From Basidiobolus ranarum (Eukaryota > Basidiobolomycota > Basidiobolomycetes > Basidiobolales), in NCBI GenBank assembly GCA_040143965.1, contig JASJQH010006879.1, positions 1 to 64,000 on the forward strand: a stretch of 64,000 nucleotides of DNA, in the 5' to 3' direction. Shown here piece by piece: positions 56,211-64,000 of this stretch. Within the stretch, counting starts at the first letter, position 1; each line of letters begins with the position of its first letter. The notes beneath the pieces were generated by a model. That model ran no database searches. It saw only the letters and a list, made by a program, of their open reading frames with translations, and was not told where the DNA came from. The translations under genes were made by a program, and so were the position numbers.

Positions 56211-56684
56211 CTATTGTCTGGGAAGGGCATTACGAATGGTGTTGTATAAGTTTTGGGCAGAGGCGGCAACTTTGCTAACGTAAGGCTCAACAGTTGAGCG
56301 ACAAGTCTCAACGACCTCATTGGTAGGCTTCTTGATCAGAGGGAACTTGCCCTCCAAGTAATCCAGTGATTGACACCCTAAGGCATCGACTTGCTGGATT
56401 TGGCGCTGGAAGTAGTTTTGAACTGGCTTAATCACTTTAACCGCAGTGGTGAAAGCAGAATTAGCAGTATCAGCTACGAAATGGACATAGCGGGAGTTGG
56501 AGTCATTGACATAACTTTTGACTGCGTTGACACCATCTTGGATGACAGGGATTTCGTAGATACGAGAGACAATGTGGAGTTCGTCAGTGGAGCCGTTAGT
56601 GGCACCATTCTCTGAGTTACCGTTTTGGTTGGTAGGTTTCTCCTTTTGAACCGATTGGTTGTTGGTGTTAGATTCTTTGCTCAT
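56211..56684 (-). CDS. Perilipin-like lipid-droplet protein, copy 1
   Basis: Single exon, 157 residues from MSKESNTNNQ (56684); an in-frame Met further upstream is not supported by the paralogues. After a polar N-terminus come IVSRIYEIPVIQDGVNAVKSYV, YVHFVADTANSAFTTAVKVIKPVQ and VDALGCQSLDYLEGKFPLIKKPTNEVVETC. The ending pattern of short helix, D-x-x-G-x-x-x-L-D-x-[LI]-E-x-x-x-P-[IL]-[IV]-K resembles the PAT/perilipin core (fungal Cap20/Mpl1 also has LD-x-x-E-x-x-[FP]-P-I-V-K). Perilipins coat lipid droplets and control lipolysis. The assignment is moderate; the three genes are certainly paralogues of one another. Confidence 0.7.
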   Translation of the reverse strand: MSKESNTNNQSVQKEKPTNQNGNSENGATNGSTDELHIVSRIYEIPVIQDGVNAVKSYVNDSNSRYVHFVADTANSAFTTAVKVIKPVQNYFQRQIQQVDALGCQSLDYLEGKFPLIKKPTNEVVETCRSTVEPYVSKVAASAQNLYNTIRNALPRQ

Positions 56685-57571
56685 GATTATACTGAGAAGG
56701 TTAAACTCTAGAAGAGATAAATTAAGGAAGGATACGAAGATGTTGTTGACCAGTGGGGAATGGCCAGTTTTATAGAATATGAAAAGCAAAATCATGTGAT
56801 AGCGTATGCTAGTGGCAATTGCATATGAAAAGTAAATGGTCGGAATTTAGTTACTAGCTATCAGCTACTAAAAGGAGCCAAGTAAGAATTTTCTAGGCAT
56901 ATGAAGATCAAAAAAGATGATTTGAGACGATTATCACATGCAAATGATGCTTTCGATATTGTCTATTTCCAGAGAAATCGATTTCTACATGACTGAAATG
57001 GGGTTACAGTACTGGTTTGATAATAACACCATTTCAATTCATTTTCAATGAAGCACTCAGCAACATGTAGGGCAAGGATTCTATGACGGCCAGGATGGTC
57101 TCTTAATTTAGTAAGCCTACTTCTCTTTCCCGAAGTGTATAAACAAGATTTAAACATAAACGTGCTACTCTAGAGTCCACATTGAGTGCGTATTAGCAAA
57201 TCTTCCCCAAAGTTAGGCGAAGCTAGTTCTCATCAGTACGGATTAAATGAACATTACATAGTTCTCATCAGTACGGATTGAATGGATATTACCAGAGTCT
57301 GTGATCCTGGTGATAATGTTTTAGTCATCCCTTTCCATGTTTTAAAGCTGCAACATAATGTGTATGTTCCGAAGCCTTAATGGGGCTCAATCAATGTGTG
57401 ATATACGAGATAAGGTGCTCATGAGACATCAAGTAGACTTGGATGATGAAATATTTTAATTTATTACTGCTGGTTATTAATGATGAATGTAAATTGCGTA
57501 CAGTGTATAGGAGTGATGTTATTCTGGTAAGGATTCAAAAACCAAATATTTTGGAGGTACAGGGAGCAAGC
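56685..57571. other. Intergenic region with 35-bp tandem repeat
   Basis: Promoter of perilipin-like copy 1 and 3' side of copy 2. Includes the direct repeat at 57224-57293; no coding frame recognised. Confidence 0.4.
57224..57293. repeat. Tandem duplication, 35-bp unit x2
   Basis: TAGTTCTCATCAGTACGGATT and its flank occur twice, the two units differing at about four positions. Confidence 0.8.
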
Positions 57572-58135
57572 TTATTTTCCTTGGACAATGCTGCGAACAT
57601 TCTGAACCAAGTTCTGTGCTGATGAGGTGACTCCTTCAATGTAGGGTTCTACGGTAGTGCGGCAGGTTTGAACCAATTCGTTAGTAGGACGCTTGATAAT
57701 GGGAACTTTGTTCTCAATATAATCTAAGGAGCGGCAGCCGAGCTGATCAGCCTGCTCAATTTGAGAGTGGAAGCGAGTTTGAACAGGTTGAATCAAACCG
57801 GCAACAGTGTGCATAGCAGAACCTGCTGTATCCGCAACAAGGTGGACATAACGAGATTCTGAGCCTTCAACAAAGGATTTAACAGCGTTGATGCTATCTT
57901 GGACTAATGGGATACCACAGATGCGAGAAACAACCTCCAAACTAGCAGTGTTGGATTCTTCCTCAGGAGTAGGCTGCTCCTCTGTTTTTTCTTCTACTTT
58001 CTCGGCTTCTTGTACCTGGGGTTCCTGTTTTTCGACCTCTTCAGCAGTGTCTATGGTTTCAACTGTCTGAACAGTTTGGTCAGGTGCGTCGGTATTTTCG
58101 GATAGAACGCTAAATTGGTTAGATTCTTGAGACAT
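57572..58135 (-). CDS. Perilipin-like lipid-droplet protein, copy 2
   Basis: Single exon, 187 residues. The N-terminus is acidic and Gln/Glu-rich (EEVEKQEPQVQEAEKVEEK), longer than in its paralogues. The common core follows: VVSRICGIPLVQDSINAVKSFV, RYVHLVADTAGSAMHTVAGLIQPVQ, ADQLGCRSLDYIENKVPIIKRPTNELVQTC, then STVEPYIEGVTSSAQNL. The Gly-Cys-x-Ser-Leu-Asp-Tyr and Thr-Cys-Arg-x-Thr-Val-Glu-Pro-Tyr blocks are shared with both neighbours. Short basic end (SIVQGK). Confidence 0.7.
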   Translation of the reverse strand: MSQESNQFSVLSENTDAPDQTVQTVETIDTAEEVEKQEPQVQEAEKVEEKTEEQPTPEEESNTASLEVVSRICGIPLVQDSINAVKSFVEGSESRYVHLVADTAGSAMHTVAGLIQPVQTRFHSQIEQADQLGCRSLDYIENKVPIIKRPTNELVQTCRTTVEPYIEGVTSSAQNLVQNVRSIVQGK

Positions 58136-58891
58136 ATTAGAAGGTAATTGGAGATTTGCTGATGTTTCCTTGAGGTGTTCTTACGCTTATATATATGTGA
58201 AAAAAGCAAGCTTACTATATTCGGATATAACGGTAGAGATAGCATTGCCAAGTACAATCACCTATGAATTATCATATGAAAATAAGCTTGGCTTGATCAT
58301 TGGTCGATGGGTGGAGATTCGATCACCAATACTTACCGGTAGCGCAGTCACTTAGATTGCGTCAGTATCCATGGAGGAAGTAGTAGGTATGATAAGGTCA
58401 TCATGTCATTTTCACGTGTCGGCATATCTCGGCTTTCACATGGGATTTAGTGGTCTACGTAAATCCGCGAGAATCTGCGCACAGAAAAGGGAATTTATTC
58501 CACAATGGTTGATAGGGTGGCCTGGATGGAAAACGACATTAAACTTTGGGTTAAGGCTATCTGGAAATAGAAGTTGTTGACAGCGGAAAGCAATTTAATT
58601 CGAAGGTTATTTTGACGAGAACTTTATTTTATCAACAACAAAGATAAAGACAATGTGCCACAGAATGCTCAAAATAATGCACGTCCCTTATGAAGTGAGT
58701 GCACTATAAAGCTCTAAATTTGGCTTTGTTACTGAGTTCCTTGCCATATAAAAAAGACAGGAGTGATCACCCAAATAACGAAGAATGCTGATTAATATCA
58801 AAAACAGATGGCTATTCTCATATGATAATCCTGGTTGCTACACAACAACATGAGATGGGCAATGATGTTACAATAAAGCCACCCTGCCATT
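58136..58891. other. Intergenic region
   Basis: Promoter of perilipin-like copy 2 and 3' side of copy 3. Short plus-strand frames here show no recognised features. Confidence 0.4.
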
Positions 58892-59359
58892 TTATATGAA
58901 CTTAATGTAACCTAATACACTACGACCTATGGCAACTACTGGTTCTATGGTGGATTGACAAGCTGCCACCACTTCATCAGTGGGCCTGTTGATTATAGGG
59001 AATCTCTCCTCTAAATAGTTCAAAGATTGGCAACCATAGTGATCCAAGAACTTGAGCTGTGATGTAAATGGTGATTGTTGGACGAGCCTTGCCGAGGATT
59101 CATGAAGAGTTCCAGCCATATTAGCTATGGGCCGGACGAACTGGACGAATCGTGAGTTGGGGTTCTGAGTATAAGTTTTGACTGTATTGAGCCCATCGTG
59201 TACTATGGGAATTTGGCCAATCCGAGACATCACTTGAGAATCGGACGAGGGTGGAAGAGTCAGATTGGCAGATTCATCAAGTTTATGCTGAACTTTAGAT
59301 TTCTTGATGGTTCTGGTCTTTCGGGAGGTTCCACTTTGACTGTTATTGATTGTATTCAT
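58892..59359 (-). CDS. Perilipin-like lipid-droplet protein, copy 3
   Basis: Single exon, 155 residues from MNTINNSQSGTSRK. N-terminus is basic (RKTRTIKKSKVQHK) and unlike the acidic one of copy 2. Core: VMSRIGQIPIVHDGLNTVKTYT, RFVQFVRPIANMAGTLHESSARLVQ, LDHYGCQSLNYLEERFPIINRPTDEVVAAC, then STIEPVVAIGRSVLGYIKFI. It is the most divergent copy: LDY is LNY and the second half of the C-terminal amphipathic part is shorter and more hydrophobic, ending in a short membrane-like tip. Confidence 0.68.
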   Translation of the reverse strand: MNTINNSQSGTSRKTRTIKKSKVQHKLDESANLTLPPSSDSQVMSRIGQIPIVHDGLNTVKTYTQNPNSRFVQFVRPIANMAGTLHESSARLVQQSPFTSQLKFLDHYGCQSLNYLEERFPIINRPTDEVVAACQSTIEPVVAIGRSVLGYIKFI

Positions 59360-59914
59360 GATTGTTGAGATAACTTGTGTTGGAACCTTTGCTTATATAT
59401 GGTAGCTGTCCTAGCTCAATCATACTTAGAGACGTCACCTGTATGGCATAATCACCTCTGGGCACCGCAGTATCGCTAGAGATGATCGTGACTAGACGAG
59501 TAATGCAAAGTGAAGGGAGCAGAGAGACCATGATTCAACAAATATGGAGCAGAGGCTGATTGAGCAAATATGATGTTTGTCTTTGCGTCGCCAAAGCGCC
59601 CTCGATACAAAGCACCCTCAATAAAAACTGAACAGGTAATTCAATATAAGCTTATAAATTCTGATCCACAAATTCGGTCAGAGGCTATATCGGCATGAAA
59701 TTAGCATTATTTTGGGGGCTAGGGTTAGGGTGAATAAATTTGTAAATTAACTCAGGTTATACAAAAAATGCTGGTTCTAACCCATTTATTAGGTCAAGTC
59801 AAGCACTGCATAGATGAGTGATTGTTACAAATGTTAGTGGATCTATAGTACACAGTACGGGAGTAAAGATAACAATACAAAATAAATGAAAAGGGTAAAT
59901 TAAAGGGAGAGAAA
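59360..59914. other. Intergenic region with telomere-like motif
   Basis: Promoter of perilipin-like copy 3 and 3' side of the F-box gene. Contains GCTAGGGTTAGGGTGA at about 59718-59733. No coding frame recognised. Confidence 0.45.
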
Positions 59915-60997
59915 TTACATCAGATGTTCTATTTTCCAATATTTGATGGTTCTTCTCAAGTCGACATATTGAGGCCCTTCAATAGATTCTAAATTTTCAA
60001 GGGTTTAGAACAAAGCATGGTTTAAAATGAAATTAGAGATATTGTACCTTCATTTAGCGCCGGTCCACCACCGTAGGCCTGTAAGAATTGTTTCCATGCC
60101 TCTTGAGAGATCATGAAGAAGTCTTCCCATAATACCAAGTCAGGATCAAACCCGCCTTGTGCCGTACACAGTCTACTGTTGGTAATGGGGCCTGGTGCTG
60201 GGTTATTTCCAAGTACAAACCCCTGCCATTCAGACATCCAACTCTGCTCGATAAAGTGACCTATCTCAAATCCTTCATACATAGAGATATTCCGCTCCTT
60301 ACGTCTACGTACGATCTCTTCTGAATTGTACAAACTGGGAACGTTGGTTGCCATCAGTGTCATAATTTCATTAGCTCTATGTGTTTCTATATCGGAGCAA
60401 TTGGTGCCTATCCATCTGTTGCAATGATAGCACCACAACTCCATCGTATTTAGCTTAAGACTAATAGAGTGGCCAGTCGATTTGAAATGGTCGTAGGCAT
60501 GAGCACCTCTCCAGCGTCCACATCCTGTAAATAAGAGGTGGTAAGGTTTTGATACATTTTCAGAAATAGACTGAGTGAAGTTTACCTAAGAATTGACAAT
60601 TGTCGTTTGCACATAGCCATAAATCTGGCACCCCTTCCGTACATTCATCAGAGGAACAGGAAAGTTGTGAATATATATCTACCAGAGATACATACTGCAA
60701 GATTTTCTTCTCCAAGCACTTTCGGTTGAACAGGCTCAAATGTGTACAAATATCGTTAAGCTCAGTAACAAACAATTCTTTCCAAGTCATCTGAGGAAGT
60801 TTGAAGTTTATATTTTTTTGCAGGAAACACAAGCGGAACCAGATAGAATCCTCGGTAGACACTTGATATAAGTTTTTACATACTAATGTGCAATTGAGTA
60901 GATCAGAAAGAGTAAGGTTAGACAATATGTTGACCAGAACCTCATATGGAAGACTGAGCAAAGGGAAAGAACTCATGTTGCTCAAACGCATAACCAT
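59915..60997 (-). CDS. F-box protein with UBP-type zinc finger and DUSP domain
   Basis: Three exons. N-terminal F-box (residues ~8-50: FPLLSLPYEVLVNILSNLTLSDLLNCTLVCKNLYQVS in pieces). After a helical stretch, a UBP-type zinc finger: CSSDEC, LWLCANDNCQFLG joined across an intron to CGRWRGAHAYDHFKSTGHS and WCYHCNRWIG, with all expected Cys/His ligands and the C-G-R and W-C-Y-x-C landmarks. The last part is a DUSP domain: IEQSWMSEWQGFVLGNN, PGPITNSRLC, FFMISQEAWKQFLQAYGGGPAL. No ubiquitin protease catalytic domain is present. F-box proteins recruit substrates to SCF ligases; ZnF-UBP binds free ubiquitin ends. The last 24 residues come from the third exon and end at 59915. Confidence 0.85.
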
Positions 60998-61608
60998 CTT
61001 GTTTAGTCAAAGAAATAAGAAGGTTATGGTTGGTGAAAGAATTAACAAGGTACGAACAAGCACAAGTCCCTAGCTCAACAAATGAAGAGAACGTCTTGTA
61101 GTTCCCCCAATGGTTTCAATTTCTATAAAAAGCACAGATGTATATTGAGCATTTCCCTTTTCTAGTGAATTTTATATATATAGCAAGTACATAGCGTACA
61201 GTCAACTTAATCACTACCAACATCTTCAACAATCAACTCATTATCCCCAAAACACATAAAATACACTTTTAAAAGCTTGGTTCCGTGGCCAATGAATGAT
61301 CTCCAGAATCAAGGTCATAGAATTAATGACCTCCTTGGTGTAGCAATAGTACGAAATAGGCAACACGCATATTAAGAATCAGGAGGGAATTCCCATGTTA
61401 GGGATAAGATGTAGGTTGTGTAGTGATGGATAGATACAAACTAGTTGTATGGGGTATCTCGATTAAGAAATCACCTCAAGCACACTCTCAGTATGAGCAG
61501 GCGTTCATGTTAAAAATCAAATGAGTTTATTGTGCTTGCTAGATGCTCTATTTATTCAAGTCGACCAGGCTACAGTATAATAAATACAATGCAATGGTTA
61601 TGAAAGTA
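60998..61608. other. Intergenic region
   Basis: F-box gene promoter and MET22 3' side. No frame or repeat recognised. Confidence 0.4.
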
Positions 61609-62850
61609 TTAATTTTTCTTCGATAAGACATCTTGGACTGCCTTCAAAACTTCGGGATGAATAGAGGCAATAGAAGCAACAACTCCTTTGTTGGCTTTCA
61701 AAGTTCTTCCAATGGAGAAGTCAAGAGGCTTCCCAGTAATGTCTGTTACTTCACCACCTGCTTCCTTCACTAACAAATCGCCTGAAGCATGATCCCAAAT
61801 TTTTTCTTCATAATCAGCACGGGTGGGAAGTCTAAGATAAATATCAGCATCACCACGGGAGATAGAGCAATACTTGCATTGACTATCCATACGAACAGGT
61901 GACCTGGTGATATTAAGCAGTTTAGCTATTTGAGCGGCATCGCTGTGAGATGAATGCTCAGCTTCCACAGATTCACAGAATGATGACTCGGAAGTAGAGC
62001 TCACTGCACTCATCTTGATAGGTTTCAAATCGTTGCTTTCGAATGATCTCTATAAATGTTCGGATTCAGTATGTCAAACTCAAGAAGTAGATTATATTGC
62101 TGGTAATTACGAACCTGGAAGGCGCCCTCTCCCTCAACAGCAACAAAGAGGCAACCTTTCTCACCTTCAGGATTTTTGGCATCAACTGGAAGATTAGGGC
62201 AACCCATTACTCCAAGACGGACCTTCCCGTCCACAATTAAAGCTAAGCATACAGCAAATTGCTCTCCGCGAAGAAATCCCTTGGTACCGTCAATGGGATC
62301 CAAAGTCCAATGACGACCCTTAGAACCACCTGAATAGCAACCACGATCAATTGCATCTAACAACTGAAGGTTACAGTTAAAAAAATGAAGCCTTGACCAA
62401 GCACTACTCTACTTACTTCTTTGATAGTTTGAGATTCTTCGAGAACTGAATTAGCCAAATCATAGATTTTCTCTCTCATGTTTGCAGCGTCCTCTCCATG
62501 AAGATCTTTGGAATCTTCTTCACCAACAATTGGATCGTTGGGAAAAGACTTGGCAAGAATAGTATTTACAACAGCTTGAGCACTGTAATCGGCAACTGTT
62601 ATGGGTTACTTTTACTCAGTTTTTATTCAACAGTAAAACAATAAATATAAAACTTACTTGTCACTGGAGATTTATCTTTCTTTGTAATAGTTTCATTAGA
62701 GACGAGCTTTTGGAAGACATTTTGACAGACACGACTAGCTCTCAAGACAGCGTCAATTGCAACAGTTTTTTCCTGAGCGTAACTAGACATGGTTCTAAAG
62801 AAAGAGCAACGGAAATTGTTGTATGCGCGGGAAGCCAATATTCGATTCAT
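61609..62850 (-). CDS. MET22: 3'(2'),5'-bisphosphate nucleotidase (Met22/Hal2)
   Basis: Four exons. The long start (MNRILASRAYNNFRCSFFRT) resembles a mitochondrial presequence; a second in-frame Met (MSSYAQEKTVAIDAV) gives the usual cytosolic start. The inositol-phosphatase fold motifs are present: GEEDSKDLHGED (metal-binding acidic motif), WTLDPIDGTKGFLRGEQF (D-P-I-D-G-T), and WDHASGDLLVKEAGGEVTDI. It hydrolyses 3'-phosphoadenosine-5'-phosphate to AMP, relieving inhibition of sulfur assimilation and RNA processing, and is the lithium- and sodium-sensitive target in yeast. Length is typical. The long middle segment CKYCSISRGDADIYLRLPTRADYEEKIWD (in pieces) is also family-typical. Confidence 0.95.
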
Positions 62851-63330
62851 ATTTATAAATAAAAAGACAATATTTGTATGTTAAATCTTAGAGCCAGAAT
62901 GATTCATCAATTATGAGCATTGATTATATGACGTGCTTTTCCGCAACCTTACGCTAGTAGACTGCTCGATGATTTGCTACAATGAATTCAAGTTTAATCA
63001 AGATGTAACTTCCCTAAAGTAGGTGGGATAATTTTCGTATCATGTATTACGTACAACCATTGTCCATGAAAAGTGGTATGTACAGTGTGGCATGTACAGT
63101 ACAAAGGTAACTGTTGATTCTGTCTGTAGTATTAATGTTTTATTAACAAATAAATAAGGGAAAATTCTGACGATCTCACGTAAACGGGTCAAGTAGTCAA
63201 ATAGGTTGCTTGGACATGTCTAGCAAACTCATTGCAATAGCCGTGGGTTGGAATTAGAAGAAGTAATATTTTAAAGGGAAATTCTTTCGAACAATAGCAA
63301 CAGAATCCAGCCTAGTGTTGGAACTCTTTG
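62851..63330. other. Intergenic region
   Basis: MET22 promoter and 3' side of the kelch gene. Nothing recognised. Confidence 0.4.
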
Positions 63331-64000
63331 TCAGTAGGAGCCTAACTCGAAGTTAGTCACTTGGGGCAAGTAAGCACAGGCACTCAAATCCAAGATGTAA
63401 ACTTCATCATAAACATGCTGCCCATCATATCCACCGTACATGAACAGCCTAGAATCGTACAATACTGCGGTGTGATAACCTCTGCCTGTAGGTGGCATTC
63501 CGTAGATTTTCCGAGTTTCCCAATTCATGGTCACTGAAAATTCATGTAAATCTGAGATTCGTGCTACCAGGAGAACAGGTCATGCAAAGTGAAAAGTTAC
63601 CTAGATTCAGTAAAAGTACATCCTGTACATATTTATCACCATCATGTCCTCCGATTACAAATATATATGAGCCAACTTGAGTAGCCGTGTGGGAAAGTCT
63701 GGGAACACGCTCACTCAACTTTACTCGTTGCCATGTGTGTGTCTCTTGAAAGGTGTGTCAGTTAGTGTGAAGTTGAATTGAGAATAAACCAGCTTACCAA
63801 TGTCTAAGACATGAGCTTCACTAAAGCATTCGTGACCATCTGATCCGCCGTATATTAGAAGTTTGTTTTCAACCAGCGTACCAGTGTGATACCCCCTAGG
63901 GATCGGTGGCTTTCCTTTAACTTCAACGGGATACCACGTAAGTTTGCTTATATCCGCTGATTAAATGTGTTACTGAGAGGTCTGAGAAGTGCATCAGCAG
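63331..64000 (-). CDS. Kelch-repeat protein, C-terminal part (5' end beyond window)
   Basis: At least four exons, ending at 63331. Kelch blades visible: PPIPRGYHTGTLVENKLLIYGGSDGHECFSEAHVLDI (in pieces), VPRLSHTATQVGSYIFVIGGHDGDKYVQDVLLLNL, and PPTGRGYHTAVLYDSRLFMYGGYDGQHVYDEVYILDLS, each with the double-Gly and spaced Tyr/Trp pattern. After the last blade the protein ends quickly (ACAYLPQVTNFELGSY). Kelch propellers are protein-interaction scaffolds (cell polarity, ubiquitin ligase adaptors); no other domain is in view, so the role is open. The gene continues past position 64000. Confidence 0.85.

Noticed and set aside
58170-58580. Short plus-strand frames between perilipin-like copies 2 and 3
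   Set aside because: No recognisable content; they oppose promoter sequence of a supported minus-strand gene.

Overview
The window is nuclear DNA of a fungus, most likely an early-diverging (zygomycete-grade) lineage. It is AT-rich, with compact genes split by many short introns of about 50-70 bp with gta/gtaag donors and ctaac-like branch sites. It carries fungal families (Cdc42 Rho GTPase, Deg1-type tRNA pseudouridine synthase, Met22-type phosphatase, Opy2-like cysteine repeats, GPI-anchored wall proteins) alongside genes that Saccharomyces lacks, notably a clear NELF-A homologue. The species cannot be named from sequence alone.

Layout: 1-3.7 kb holds a decayed copia-type gag fragment, a fungal 7TM receptor-like gene and a STIMATE/TMEM110-like membrane protein (minus strand). 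4.6-10.6 kb holds a small CsbD-like protein, a Cid1-type terminal nucleotidyltransferase and a LETM1-domain mitochondrial protein. 10.75-21.35 kb is a 5.3-kb tandem duplication, each unit carrying NELF-A, a GOST/Lung-7TM membrane protein and dihydroorotase. The two copies have decayed in complementary ways: the left unit keeps intact NELF-A and 7TM but only a fragment of dihydroorotase; the right unit keeps intact dihydroorotase but NELF-A has two stops and the 7TM has lost its tail.

22-31.3 kb: Cdc42 (minus), gamma-tubulin, a membrane carbon-nitrogen hydrolase resembling apolipoprotein N-acyltransferase, and the meiotic HORMA protein Hop1 with a PHD and winged-helix region. 31.7-39.1 kb: a secreted protein with three Opy2-like 8-cysteine repeats, an SDR oxidoreductase, a class III CoA-transferase, and two convergent GPI-anchored protein genes. 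39.7-46 kb: a PQ-loop vacuolar amino-acid transporter, an orphan receptor-like membrane protein, and ornithine decarboxylase antizyme, which needs a +1 programmed frameshift. 46.2-54.6 kb: SEC24, an intronless aldehyde dehydrogenase, Deg1/Pus3 and a possible 39-aa membrane microprotein. 55-64 kb (all minus): the NEDD8 E2 Ubc12, three tandem perilipin-like genes, an F-box/ZnF-UBP/DUSP protein with an unusual domain order, a Met22/Hal2 phosphatase with a possible dual start, and the 3' part of a kelch-repeat gene.

The genes form no single pathway; it is an ordinary eukaryotic housekeeping neighbourhood. The most notable points are the reciprocal decay of the tandem duplication, fungal NELF-A, the frameshifted antizyme and the F-box/ZnF-UBP/DUSP fusion. 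Exon boundaries were read by eye from splice signals, frame continuity and family similarity; no alignment or database search was run.
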